In this document: positions 44,720 through 53,038 of the stretch, one piece after another
Position numbering within the stretch: the first letter of the stretch is position 1
Layout: every line of letters starts with the position of its first letter
Assembly: GCA_016715115.1 (NCBI GenBank)
Contig: JADKBM010000016.1
Location: 558,001-622,000 of the forward strand
DNA: 64,000 nucleotides
Source: Acidobacteriota bacterium
GTDB lineage: Bacteria > Acidobacteriota > Blastocatellia > Pyrinomonadales > Pyrinomonadaceae
Direction of reading: 5' to 3'
Program-made: the position numbers and the translations under genes
The notes under the pieces: generated by a model
The model's input: the letters and a program-made list of their open reading frames with translations, nothing else
Databases searched by the model: none
What the model was told of the DNA's origin: nothing

Positions 44720-44853
44720 GACTGGAGCGCAAGCGTCCCCGCTTGCAATGAGCGCGTAGCGCGAAGGCGCACGAAACGCTTTCAGGCCAGAAAATCAATC
44801 GCGGTGACGCCGCTTTCGCGACGTTTGCAAGCGGGGACGCTTGCGCTCCAGTC
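44720..44853. mobile_element. MITE-like palindromic element, copy 2 (134 bp)
   Basis: Termini GACTGGAGCGCAAGCG... and ...CGCTTGCGCTCCAGTC, 29 bp perfect inverted repeats, with GCAATGAGCGCG inside, closely matching the element at 33686. It starts 1 bp after the flavoprotein stop and ends 8 bp before the KorA-type start, so it lies inside an apparent operon. No coding capacity of its own. Confidence 0.9.
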
Positions 44854-44861
44854 AGTCCTTT

Positions 44862-46661
44862 ATGAGCGAACTTAGAGTAAACGATTTTGTAATCAGATTC
44901 GCCAACGTAAACGGCACGGGTTCGGCTTCGGCCAATTCCCTGTTTACGAAGGCGATCTTCAAAATGGGCGTGCCGGTGACGCCAAAGAACATCTTTCCGT
45001 CGAACATTCAGGGATTGCCGACGTGGTACGAGGTGCGCGTTTCGGAAAAAGGACATCTCGGACGGCGCGAAGGGATCGACTTTATGGTCTCTGTCAATCC
45101 GCAGAGTATGCTCAAGGACGTCAAAGACGTTCGTCCGGGCGGCTATTTTCTTTACGATTCGACGAAGCCTTTGCACGATCAGTACATCCGCGACGACATC
45201 AACTACATCGGCATCCCGCTGATGCAGCTTTCGAACGAGAATTTCAGCGATCCGCGCCAGCGCCAGCTTTTCAAGAACATCATTTACGTCGGCGCGCTTC
45301 TGACGCTTTTCGACATCGAGTTTTCGGTGCTCGAAAGCCTGCTTGCGAGCCAGTTCAAGGGTAAGGAAAAGCTCATCGAACCGAACGTCAAGGCGCTGAA
45401 CCTCGGCGCCGATTACGTTAGATCGCACTTCGATTACCCGCTCGAACTGCGGATCGAACGGCGCGATCTGATCGGCGACGCGATTATGATGGACGGCAAT
45501 TCGGCGTGCGCACTCGGTGCGATCTACGGCGGCGCGACGGTCGCCGCGTGGTATCCGATCACGCCGTCGACGTCGGTCGTCGATTCGTTCACGAAATACG
45601 CCAATAAACTTCGCGTCTGCAACGAAACCGGCAAGAAGAACGTCGCGATCGTCCAGGCCGAGGACGAATTGGCGGCGATCGGGATGGTCATCGGCGCGAG
45701 TTGGAATGGCGCGCGCGCGTTTACGGCGACGAGCGGACCGGGCGTGTCGCTGATGAATGAGTTTCTCGGACTCGCATATTTCAGCGAAATCCCGTGCGTC
45801 CTTGTCGACGTTCAGCGCACCGGCCCGTCGACCGGTATGCCGACGCGCACCCAGCAGTCGGACATTCTCGAGGCCGCATACGCCGCGCACGGCGACACGA
45901 AACACGTTCTGTTGCTCCCGGCGTCTCCGAAAGAGTGTTTCGAAATGACGGCGGAGGCGTTCGATCTCGCCGATCGGCTTCAAACTCCGGTGATCGTGAT
46001 GACGGACCTCGATCTCGGGATGAACGACCATATCACGGGGCCGCTCAAATGGGACGACAATCGAAAATACGACCGCGGCAAGGTCCTCGACACGGCCGCG
46101 CTCGAGGCGCTGACGACGCGCTACGGGCGTTATCTCGACCCTGACGGCGACGGAATTCCCTATCGCACGATCCCGGCGACGCATCCGACGAAAGGCGCAT
46201 TCGTGACGCGCGGCAGTTCGCGCGACGAATACGCCGTTTACACCGAAGACAGCGCCGAATATCAGAAGAATATGGAACGGCTCGCGCGCAAATTCGAGAC
46301 AGCCGCCGAGCTTGTTCCGGAGCCTGAATTCAGGCAATCCGAAAACCGCTCGAAGACCGGTGTGATCTATTTCGGCACGTCGAGTTACTCGGCGGAAGAG
46401 GCGATCGAAATGCTGCACGCCGACGGTGTTGAGATCGACGCGATGCGCCCGAAATCGTTTCCCTTCGGCAAAGCGTTCCGCGATTTCGTCGAAGCGCACG
46501 ACAAGATCTTCGTCGTCGAGCAGAACCGCGACGCGCAGTTCCGCAGCCTGATGATGATCGAACTCGGAACGGATCCGAACAAGCTTGTTTCGGTGCTCAA
46601 TTTCGACGGCATGCCGATCACGGCGGATTTTATTTTCAGTGCGATAAAGAAATCGCTCTGA
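44862..46661 (+). CDS. korA: 2-oxoacid:acceptor oxidoreductase, fused gamma-alpha subunit
   Basis: A 599-residue protein. The first about 190 residues are the gamma (POR_gamma-type) domain starting RFANVNGTGSASANSLF; the rest is the alpha domain with pyrimidine-binding AWYPITPSTSVVDSFTKY, VQAEDELAAIGMVIGASWNGARAFTATSGPG and the C-terminal TPVIVMTDLDLGMN. This gamma-alpha fusion is typical of bacterial KorA-type 2-oxoglutarate:ferredoxin oxidoreductase. No Shine-Dalgarno is visible before ATG 44862 because the MITE-like element ends just upstream. 2-oxoglutarate rather than another oxoacid is an inference. Confidence 0.88.
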   Translation: MSELRVNDFVIRFANVNGTGSASANSLFTKAIFKMGVPVTPKNIFPSNIQGLPTWYEVRVSEKGHLGRREGIDFMVSVNPQSMLKDVKDVRPGGYFLYDSTKPLHDQYIRDDINYIGIPLMQLSNENFSDPRQRQLFKNIIYVGALLTLFDIEFSVLESLLASQFKGKEKLIEPNVKALNLGADYVRSHFDYPLELRIERRDLIGDAIMMDGNSACALGAIYGGATVAAWYPITPSTSVVDSFTKYANKLRVCNETGKKNVAIVQAEDELAAIGMVIGASWNGARAFTATSGPGVSLMNEFLGLAYFSEIPCVLVDVQRTGPSTGMPTRTQQSDILEAAYAAHGDTKHVLLLPASPKECFEMTAEAFDLADRLQTPVIVMTDLDLGMNDHITGPLKWDDNRKYDRGKVLDTAALEALTTRYGRYLDPDGDGIPYRTIPATHPTKGAFVTRGSSRDEYAVYTEDSAEYQKNMERLARKFETAAELVPEPEFRQSENRSKTGVIYFGTSSYSAEEAIEMLHADGVEIDAMRPKSFPFGKAFRDFVEAHDKIFVVEQNRDAQFRSLMMIELGTDPNKLVSVLNFDGMPITADFIFSAIKKSL

Positions 46662-46686
46662 CGCGGGCTAACGGGAGGTTATTGCA

Positions 46687-46983
46687 TTGCGGTTTGATTT
46701 TGTTTGGGACTCTCGCAAAGCCGAAACGAATCGGCGAAAGCACGGAGTTAGCTTCGAACGGGCTTCGACCATATTCCGCGATCCGCACATTCTTTCTGTT
46801 CCGGACATGGAACACAGCGATTCGGAGGATCGTTGGATTTCAGTCGGTTGCGACACCAGCAGTGTTGTTCTGGTTGTCGTTCACACCTTCAAACGGGTTG
46901 ATGCCGGATATTGTACAATCAGAATCGTCTCATCCAGACGAGCGACGTCGAATGAACTGGAGCAGTATGAAGAAGGAATATGA
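46687..46983 (+). CDS. brnT: BrnT family toxin
   Basis: A 98-residue ribonuclease-like toxin: RFDFVWDSRKAETNRRKHGVSFERASTIFRDP with the conserved W(D)-x-x-KA-x-x-N-x-x-KHG-x-x-F motif, then DSEDRWISVGCDTSSVVLVVVHTF and C-terminal RIVSSRRATSNE. The TTG start follows a GGGAGG ribosome site. Its 3' end overlaps the antitoxin gene by 17 bp. It stands between two subunit genes of the oxoacid oxidoreductase, so it is probably a recent insertion in that operon. Confidence 0.87.
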   Translation: MRFDFVWDSRKAETNRRKHGVSFERASTIFRDPHILSVPDMEHSDSEDRWISVGCDTSSVVLVVVHTFKRVDAGYCTIRIVSSRRATSNELEQYEEGI

Positions 46984-47161
46984 TTTTGGGAAAGGCGAAC
47001 GCGGGAAGTTCTTTAACGGCGACGGCGAGTTCAATCTCCCGATTTATTTAGAACCCGAAATAGCGGAGTTCATCAAGAAACTGGCGGAGAAAAATAACGC
47101 TGAACCGAGCTCGGTGGTCAATCAACTGCTAAGAAAAGACAAGGAGCTGATTGAGTTTTAA
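46967..47161 (+). CDS. brnA: BrnA-type antitoxin, 64 aa
   Basis: Small protein beginning MKKEYDFGKGERGKFF; the YDFGKGERGKF(Y/F) motif is typical of antitoxins paired with BrnT or HicA-type toxins. The second half (LEPEIAEFIKKLAEKNNAEPSSVVNQLLRKDKELIE) is a predicted ribbon-helix-helix-like DNA-binding helix pair. ATG 46967 begins within the toxin gene, so the two are coupled. The pair should autoregulate. Confidence in the pairing is good; the exact antitoxin subfamily is less sure. Confidence 0.78.
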   Translation: MKKEYDFGKGERGKFFNGDGEFNLPIYLEPEIAEFIKKLAEKNNAEPSSVVNQLLRKDKELIEF

Positions 47162-47221
47162 GACAACGCCCAGGTCTTGCCAGCTGGGGGTTTGTCGCTA
47201 TCAACAATTAAGAATTAACCA

Positions 47222-48274
47222 ATGTCATACGTACGTTCAAAATTCCGACATCCGCATCTGCCCAAGAATGACTTGGGCTACACGGTTGATTACTACGAAG
47301 GCTCGCTCTCGACGCTTTGCGCGGGCTGCGGACACGATTCGATCTCGGCGGCGATCGCCGAGGCTTGTTTCCAGCTGAACATCGAGCCGCACAAGGTAGC
47401 GAAGATGTCCGGAATCGGCTGTTCATCGAAAACCCCGGCGTATTTTCTTAATAATTCGCACGGTTTCAACTCGGTCCACGGCCGCATGCCGTCGGTCGCG
47501 ACGGGCGCGAATCTGGCGAACAAAGAGCTGTTTTATCTCGGCGTTTCGGGCGACGGCGACACCGCCTCGATCGGGATGGGCCAATTCATTCACGTCATCC
47601 GGCGCAACCTGAATATGCTCTACATCGTGATGAACAATGGTTGCTACGGACTGACCAAGGGCCAGGATTCGGCGACCGCCGATGCCGGATCGAAAAACAA
47701 GTCGGGCAGCGTCAACCCGTTCGACGCGATCGATCTTTCAAGCCTTGCGATCGAACTCGGCGCGACGTTCGTCGGGCAAAGTTTCTCGGGCGACAAAGAT
47801 CAGCTGGTCCCGCTCATCAAAGCCGCGATGGCGCATCAGGGATTCGCGTTTCTTAACGTCATTTCGCCGTGCGTCACTTTCAACAACAATCTCGGCTCGA
47901 CGAAATCTTACGATTACGTCCGCGAACATATGGAAGCAACCTCGACGATCGATTTCGTCCCGATCGAGCGCGAGATCAAAACAGAATACGCGCCCGGCAC
48001 GACGCAGATGCTGACGATGCACGACGGAACGACGATCGCGCTCCACAAACTCGAGAACGATTGGGATCCGCTCGACCGGATCTCGGCGATCAATGCCGTT
48101 CAGCACGCGAAAGCGAAAGGCGAGATCCTGACTGGATTGCTCTATATGGAACAGGACAGCGAGGACCTGCACGATTATCTGAAGACCTGCGACGCGCCGC
48201 TCAACAAACTGACCGAGAAGGAGCTTTGCCCGGGCAGCGAGGCGCTCGAGGCGATCTGCGCGGGACTGAGGTGA
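47222..48274 (+). CDS. korB: 2-oxoacid:acceptor oxidoreductase, beta subunit
   Basis: TPP-binding subunit, 350 residues. It has the cluster/structural Cys motif CAGCGH (33-38), Cys67 (GIGCSSK), and the TPP-Mg motif GDGD (110-113) ... NNG (138-140). FLNVISPCVTFNN is the conserved substrate-side segment. It partners korA but is separated from it by the toxin-antitoxin pair. Its TGA is the first codon of a TGATTTGCGATTTGC border tract. Reaction: oxidative decarboxylation of a 2-oxoacid (probably 2-oxoglutarate) to acyl-CoA with ferredoxin. Confidence 0.9.
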   Translation: MSYVRSKFRHPHLPKNDLGYTVDYYEGSLSTLCAGCGHDSISAAIAEACFQLNIEPHKVAKMSGIGCSSKTPAYFLNNSHGFNSVHGRMPSVATGANLANKELFYLGVSGDGDTASIGMGQFIHVIRRNLNMLYIVMNNGCYGLTKGQDSATADAGSKNKSGSVNPFDAIDLSSLAIELGATFVGQSFSGDKDQLVPLIKAAMAHQGFAFLNVISPCVTFNNNLGSTKSYDYVREHMEATSTIDFVPIEREIKTEYAPGTTQMLTMHDGTTIALHKLENDWDPLDRISAINAVQHAKAKGEILTGLLYMEQDSEDLHDYLKTCDAPLNKLTEKELCPGSEALEAICAGLR

Positions 48275-48446
48275 TTTGCGATTTGCGATTTTCGATTTGC
48301 GATTGGCTCCGCCAGCCCGAGGGGACTAACGCGGTCGATTTGATCGCAAATTAAGTGACGCGGCTTGCCGCCCGGATGTGCGGAAAGGCTCCGCCTTTCC
48401 GAGTTGTGATTGGTCTTTTCCTGCGGCTCCGCCGCTGATTCTATCG
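48275..48446. repeat. Border words and GC hairpins after korB
   Basis: Begins GATTTGCGATTTGCGATTTTCGATTTGC (polarity: after a stop), followed by GCTCCGCC words and a perfect hairpin CGGAAAGG-CTC-CGCCTTTCCG-like palindrome (48381-48401). No T-run; no gene seen. Confidence 0.7.
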
Positions 48447-48995
48447 ATGAAGTACGTTCTTGCGGTCGCCATCTCGATGCTACTGGGTTGCACATTCGCT
48501 GTAGCGCAGCAAATCGAACCCAAAACTGAGAGCACCCCTGCTGGCGCTGAATTAGCTGGAATGACCGTCCAACTGACGCCTTACGGCTACATCGAACTGC
48601 CTCGCGGATACTGGGCGTACATGGAGAAGGATTACATGGACGCCTGGACCGGTTACATTGAAAAATTCGATGCGACGTCGAAGATCTATTTTGCCGCGGG
48701 TTTGATCCAGTCGCCGTTCGAAGTCTATAAGGATCCGATGGAGTGGACGAAAACGTTGAAAATCGGTGATCGCGAATTTGCCTATTTACTTGTCAAGACA
48801 AATGAAATAAAACGCGTCATCGTGTCCGTCGGCAGTCACGATTTTTTTGACTTTGGAATAAAGGATGAAGCCGAAATTGACGGATTTCTAAAGATAATCG
48901 GCAAGTACCGGAAGGGCCGTTGCGAATCTTGTCTGAATTCAAGATGGACGAAGGGACTTCGAAAGTCCTTGGAAAAGAGATTTGGAGAAAAGTGA
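48447..48995 (+). CDS. Exported hypothetical protein (182 aa), possible lipoprotein
   Basis: Protein with an N-terminal hydrophobic segment (MKYVLAVAISMLLGCTFAVAQ) containing a lipobox-like LLGC. A compact alpha/beta domain follows (TPYGYIELPRGYWAYMEKDY ... SVGSHDFFDFGIKDEAEIDGFLKIIGKY). The last about 22 residues (SCLNSRWTKGLRKSLEKRFGEK) come from a repeat-like segment that recurs near 49010 as AAGGCCGCCTGAAGGCGG, so the C-terminus may be extended by it. Family unknown; preceded by a border tract. Confidence 0.65.
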   Translation: MKYVLAVAISMLLGCTFAVAQQIEPKTESTPAGAELAGMTVQLTPYGYIELPRGYWAYMEKDYMDAWTGYIEKFDATSKIYFAAGLIQSPFEVYKDPMEWTKTLKIGDREFAYLLVKTNEIKRVIVSVGSHDFFDFGIKDEAEIDGFLKIIGKYRKGRCESCLNSRWTKGLRKSLEKRFGEK

Positions 48996-49025
48996 AAAGG
49001 CCGCCTGAAGGCGGAACTCCGAGCA

Positions 49026-50063
49026 ATGATTGACTTGCGAAGCGACACAGTTACGAAACCGACCGACGCGATGCGCCGTGCGATGGCGGAAGCCGAAGTT
49101 GGCGACGACGTTTACGGCGAGGATCCGACGGTCAACCGCCTTCAGGAGCGCGCCGCCGAGATTTTTGGGAAAGAAGCGGCGCTCTTCGTTCCGACCGGAT
49201 CGATGGGAAACCAAATCGCCGTCAAACTTCACACCAAACAAGGCAATGAGATCATCGTCGAAGAACGCGGACATATTTTCAACTGGGAAATGGGGACGCC
49301 GGCGATCGTCTCGGGAGTTATGGTCCGAACCGTTCGCGCGGCCAATCCGAACGGTATGCTGACGTGGCCGGAAATTGAGGGCGCGCTCCGGATAAACCAA
49401 CCGTACTACGCCTGTCCGACCGGTTTGATCTGCCTCGAAAACACGCATAATTTCGGCGGCGGAAGCGTGATGAGCGCGGCCGAAACCGACGATATTTGCC
49501 GCCACGCGCACGCGCTCGGGATTCCGGTTCATCTCGACGGGGCGCGGATCTTCAATTCGGCGGTCGCGCAGAATGAATCGGTCGCGAATCTGACGAGATC
49601 GTGCGATTCGGTACAGTTTTGTCTCTCGAAAGGACTCGGCGCACCGGTCGGATCGATCCTTGTCGGCAACCGGGAGTTCATCGCCGAAGCCCGCACCTGG
49701 CGGAAACGTTTCGGCGGCGGAATGCGCCAGGCGGGAATTCTCGCCGCGGCCGGACTGATCGCGCTCGACGAATCGCCCAAACGCCTCCATACCGACCACG
49801 AAAACGCGCGACGGCTTGCCGAGGGTGTCGCGGACATCGAAGGCATTTCGATCGACGTCGGGAACGTCCGGACGAACATCGTGATCTTCGATGTTTCCGG
49901 TACCGGAAAATCGTCGACGGCCATCTGCAATCAGCTGAAATCGCAGGACATCCACGCGATCCCCTTCGGCCCGGCGATCCGGATGGTGACCCACTGCGAC
50001 GTATCCGGTGACGATATCGAAACGACGCTGTCAGCGTTACGAATTGTGATCGGTGATCGGTAG
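49026..50063 (+). CDS. ltaE: Low-specificity L-threonine aldolase
   Basis: PLP fold-type I enzyme, 345 residues, cleaving L-threonine (and allo-threonine) to glycine and acetaldehyde. PLP lysine is Lys202 in CLSKGLGAPVGS; Asp171 (HLDGARIFN) and Arg174 hold the cofactor. RSDTVTKPTDAMRRAM and the GDDVYGEDPTVN segments are LtaE-specific. Together with Tdh/Kbl it gives a second route from threonine to glycine. The stop codon lies within a GATCGGTGATCGGT repeat word. Confidence 0.93.
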   Translation: MIDLRSDTVTKPTDAMRRAMAEAEVGDDVYGEDPTVNRLQERAAEIFGKEAALFVPTGSMGNQIAVKLHTKQGNEIIVEERGHIFNWEMGTPAIVSGVMVRTVRAANPNGMLTWPEIEGALRINQPYYACPTGLICLENTHNFGGGSVMSAAETDDICRHAHALGIPVHLDGARIFNSAVAQNESVANLTRSCDSVQFCLSKGLGAPVGSILVGNREFIAEARTWRKRFGGGMRQAGILAAAGLIALDESPKRLHTDHENARRLAEGVADIEGISIDVGNVRTNIVIFDVSGTGKSSTAICNQLKSQDIHAIPFGPAIRMVTHCDVSGDDIETTLSALRIVIGDR

Positions 50064-50211
50064 CCGGTGGTCGTTGGTCGGTGTGTGGATCTATTGCGAG
50101 GAGTCGAGTCCAAACCAAGCCGCCCGAGGCGGGACTCCGAACTGACGGTGACTTGAATCACGCACCACACTGACGACTGATCACCGACCACTGACGACTG
50201 ACTACTGACTT
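50035..50211. repeat. Inverted GATCGGTGATCGGT / TGACTACTGACT border tract
   Basis: After the LtaE stop: TGATCGGTGATCGG, GGTGGTCGTTGGTCGG. Before the cmk start: TGATCACCGACCACTGACG, CTGACTACTGACTT. The two sides are approximate reverse complements. Same layout as the GATTTGGG tracts but with a different word. Confidence 0.75.
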
Positions 50212-50895
50212 ATGATTATTGCCATTGACGGACCTTCGGGAGCCGGAAAATCGACACTCGGAAAGCTTCTCGCGAAAAAACTCGGATTTCTTTATCTCGA
50301 CACCGGTGCGATGTACCGCGCTGTCGGTTTCGCGGTCCTCGAAAAAGGCATCAGCCTGACCGACGTTGGGGCGATCGCGCGAATCGCCGAAGGTTGCGAG
50401 ATAAGGCTCGTCGGCGAACCGGAACACCTGCAGATTTTCCTCAACGGCCGGGACGTGACCGACGAGATCAGAACGAACGAGGTCGGAAACGCCGCATCGA
50501 TCGTCTCGACGATCTCCGAAGTCCGGCGGATTCTCGTCGAACATCAGCGTGAGTTGGGTCTGACATCCGCGCACGGCGCGGTGCTCGACGGGCGCGACAT
50601 CGGCAGCGTCGTATTTCCGAACGCCGATATCAAATTCTTCCTGACGGCCGCCGCCGAGGCCCGCGCGCGTCGGCGTTACGATGAGGATCTGGAAAAAGGC
50701 CGTGCCGTCAGCCACGAACATACTCTCGACGAGATCCTTGAGCGGGATAAGCGCGACTCGACCCGACTTGACTCGCCACTCGTAATCGCCCACGACGCGA
50801 TCACCATCGACACAAGCAATCTCGGTTTGAACGAAGTTTTTGAGCGTATGATCGCGATAGTCGAGACAACGGCAAAGACGACGGCAAATGGTTGA
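50212..50895 (+). CDS. cmk: Cytidylate kinase
   Basis: (d)CMP kinase, 227 residues. Walker A GPSGAGKST at 7-15, the TGAMYRAV lid/substrate segment near the NMP domain, and DGRDIGSVVFP (Arg-rich substrate loop). Standard bacterial Cmk. The ATG sits directly after a border tract with no visible Shine-Dalgarno. Followed by the two tRNA genes. Confidence 0.94.
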   Translation: MIIAIDGPSGAGKSTLGKLLAKKLGFLYLDTGAMYRAVGFAVLEKGISLTDVGAIARIAEGCEIRLVGEPEHLQIFLNGRDVTDEIRTNEVGNAASIVSTISEVRRILVEHQRELGLTSAHGAVLDGRDIGSVVFPNADIKFFLTAAAEARARRRYDEDLEKGRAVSHEHTLDEILERDKRDSTRLDSPLVIAHDAITIDTSNLGLNEVFERMIAIVETTAKTTANG

Positions 50896-50940
50896 CTTCG
50901 CCCGGTGTACTCGCTAAGATTTCAGTTCGATGTTTTACAG

Positions 50941-51017
50941 GCTCCCGTAGCTCAGCAGGATAGAGCAACAGCCTTCTAAGCTGTGGGTCGCACGTTCGAG
51001 TCGTGCCGGGGGCGCCA
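50941..51017 (+). tRNA. tRNA-Arg (anticodon TCT)
   Basis: Complete cloverleaf: acceptor GCTCCCG/CGGGGGC, anticodon stem ACAGC/GCTGT with loop CTTCTAA (anticodon at 50975-50977), T-arm GCACG-TTCGAGT-CGTGC, and an encoded CCA end. Confidence 0.95.
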
Positions 51018-51125
51018 GATCAATTTTTGATTTTTGATTTTGGATTTTGGTTAGCTGAATGTAAGATATGTGTTCGATTTTAGAAAATCCAAAATCCAAA
51101 ATCTAAAATCCCAAATCGTCCCTAT
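51018..51125. repeat. Inverted GATTTTGG tract between two tRNA genes
   Basis: After tRNA-Arg: TTTTTGATTTTTGATTTTGG; before tRNA-His: AATCCAAAATCCAAAATC and AAAATCCCAAATC. The same polarity is kept even though the flanking genes are RNA genes, not open frames. Confidence 0.9.
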
Positions 51126-51203
51126 GGCGGCTATAGTTCAGTTGGTTAGAACGCCAGATTGTGGTTCTGGATGTCGTGGGTTCAAGTCCCACTAGTCGCC
51201 CCA
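51126..51203 (+). tRNA. tRNA-His (anticodon GTG)
   Basis: Acceptor GCGGCTA/TAGTCGC plus the extra G-1 (51126) pairing with C73, the tRNA-His identity element. Anticodon loop TTGTGGT (anticodon 51161-51163), T-arm GTGGG-TTCAAGT-CCCAC, encoded CCA. Confidence 0.95.
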
Positions 51204-51225
51204 TTTCTACCCTTCCCGCTCGGGT

Positions 51226-51255
51226 TTGTGATTCTGCTTTTGTCCAAACTATAAT
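51226..51255 (+). promoter_or_regulatory. Candidate sigma-70 promoter of subtilase gene
   Basis: TTGTGA, 18-bp spacer, TATAAT (51250-51255), with ATG 51291 some 36 bp downstream. A perfect -10 box with a fair -35. Confidence 0.5.
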
Positions 51256-51290
51256 TACGCCAGCCCGATAAAGATCATCGCGGAGTTATT

Positions 51291-52832
51291 ATGAAACAAA
51301 TTCGGTACGCCCTTCTCCTGATATTCGTCTTCTTTATGGTAGCCGACGTGGGAGCGCAGAAGTCGTCCGCCGTTTTCGTTCCGGACGAGATTCTGGTCAA
51401 GTTCCCGAAAGGAAGCAAAACGGAACTTCGTACGGGTCTCAATGAACGGCTTGGCGCGACGCTGCTCGAAGAACTCGGCGATCTCGGATGGGTCCGCGTT
51501 CGGGTCCCGAACGGACTGACGGTCGAGTCGGCGATGGCGGCATACGCGAAAACCGGCGAGGTCGAGGCCGTTCAGCCGAATTTCTATTACCGACTCGCGG
51601 CGACGCCGAACGATTCGCAGTTCGGCACTTTGTACGGGATGACGAAGATCTCCGCGCCGGCGGCGTGGGATCTGACGACCGGGAGTTCGAGCGTTGTCGT
51701 GGCGAACATCGACACCGGCAGCCGCTACACGCACGAGGATCTGGCGGCGAATTCCTGGATCAATCCGGGAGAGATCAACAATAACGGCGTCGATGATGAC
51801 TTTAACGGTTTCATCGACGATTTCTACGGCTACGATTTTCGCTTCAACGACGGCAATCCGGTCGACGAGAACGGTCACGGAACGCACACCGCGGGCACGA
51901 TCGGCGCGGTCGGCAACAACGCCGTCGGCGTCGTCGGCGTCAATTGGAACGTCAAGATAATGACGATCAAGATCTACAGCGCCGGCGCTGCCGATTCGAC
52001 GTCCGCGATGCTCGTCAACGCCTACAATTACGTGCGGTTGATGAAACTCCGCGGGGTCAACATCCGCGTCACGAACAACTCGTACGGAGACTGCCCGGAA
52101 GCGTGCGGCTACGATCAGGCGACGCGCGACGCGCTCGACGCGCTCGGCAACGCCGGCGTCCTGAATGTTTTCGCGGCCGGCAACAATGCGCGCAACATAG
52201 ACACCGGGGCGCCGCATTACCCGTCGAGCTACGACCTTCCGACCATCCTTTCGGTCGCGTCGTCAACTTCGACCGACGCGATGTCGAGTTTTTCGAATTT
52301 CGGAACGACGAGCGTCGATCTCGCGGCGCCCGGCTCGTCGATCCTGAGCACGACGTTCACTTCCGACACAAGCTATGGCTCGAAGAGCGGAACTTCAATG
52401 GCGACGCCCCACGTGGCCGGCGCCGCGGCGCTGCTTTCGGCCTACAATCCGGCACTTTCGACCGCATCGCTCAAGGCTACTCTGATGAACTCCGTCGATC
52501 AGCTTCCGGCGTGGACATCACTCGTCAAGAGCGGCGGGCGGATGAACGTCTTCAACGCGCTGCAGAATCAAACGGTTTGCTCGTTCAACCTTTCGCAGGG
52601 TTCGCTCAACGTCAAACTCAAGGGCGGCTTTTTTACGATCAACGTTTCCGCCGCTCAAAATTGCGACTATTCGGTCAAGAGCAACAACAACTGGCTGTTC
52701 GTTTCGAGCCCGGCGGTGCTTAGCGGAAACGGGAGTGTGACGTTTCGCGTCGCAACGTCAACGACGACATCAAGAACCGGAACGATCACGATCGGAGGCC
52801 AAACCCTTACGGTGAACCAGTCCCGAAACTAG
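51291..52832 (+). CDS. Secreted subtilisin-like serine protease (S8)
   Basis: A 513-residue exported protease. The signal peptide ends near VGAQ; an I9-like propeptide region (FVPDEILVKFPKGSKTELRTGLNERLGATLLEELGDLG) is followed by the catalytic domain with Asp141 (NIDTGS), His196 (ENGHGTH), oxyanion Asn298 (FAAGNN) and Ser369 (GTSMATPH). The C-terminus (about 430-513) is a BACON-like beta-sandwich (CSFNLSQGSLNVKL ... GNGSVTFRVATSTTTSRTGTITIGGQTLTVNQSR), a mucin/glycan-binding module. Ca-binding DDDFNGFIDD is present. Secreted scavenging protease is the likely role. Confidence 0.9.
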   Translation: MKQIRYALLLIFVFFMVADVGAQKSSAVFVPDEILVKFPKGSKTELRTGLNERLGATLLEELGDLGWVRVRVPNGLTVESAMAAYAKTGEVEAVQPNFYYRLAATPNDSQFGTLYGMTKISAPAAWDLTTGSSSVVVANIDTGSRYTHEDLAANSWINPGEINNNGVDDDFNGFIDDFYGYDFRFNDGNPVDENGHGTHTAGTIGAVGNNAVGVVGVNWNVKIMTIKIYSAGAADSTSAMLVNAYNYVRLMKLRGVNIRVTNNSYGDCPEACGYDQATRDALDALGNAGVLNVFAAGNNARNIDTGAPHYPSSYDLPTILSVASSTSTDAMSSFSNFGTTSVDLAAPGSSILSTTFTSDTSYGSKSGTSMATPHVAGAAALLSAYNPALSTASLKATLMNSVDQLPAWTSLVKSGGRMNVFNALQNQTVCSFNLSQGSLNVKLKGGFFTINVSAAQNCDYSVKSNNNWLFVSSPAVLSGNGSVTFRVATSTTTSRTGTITIGGQTLTVNQSRN

Positions 52833-52932
52833 AATTTGAGAAATTTCGATCGTTTTCCAACTTTATTTAAGCTGTGTGCGTCTAAAACGCAGAATCAACT
52901 TGGTGGGTTGCGATTGTTTCCGGCAAATAATG

Positions 52933-52962
52933 TTGCAAACGGAGAGTCTAAAGTAGTATTAT
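52933..52962 (+). promoter_or_regulatory. Candidate sigma-70 promoter of VCBS gene
   Basis: TTGCAA, 18-bp spacer, TATTAT (52957-52962), 76 bp upstream of ATG 53039. Reasonable but weak. Confidence 0.35.
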
Positions 52963-53038
52963 TCTACATTCTCGTTGGAGTTTGACGTCCCAGCCGTTAA
53001 CGCCTTTGTAGGAATTAAAAAAATCTAAGGAAGAATAA

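Noticed and set aside
44598..46499. 633-codon minus-strand frame opposite korA
   Set aside because: It is antisense to a well-conserved gene; the frame is open because of codon bias, and its translation has no domain.
52921..52940. Sigma-54-like CGGCAA...TTGCA upstream of the VCBS gene
   Set aside because: Spacing between GG and GC is one base too long and the -24 half is poor; a sigma-70 reading is better.
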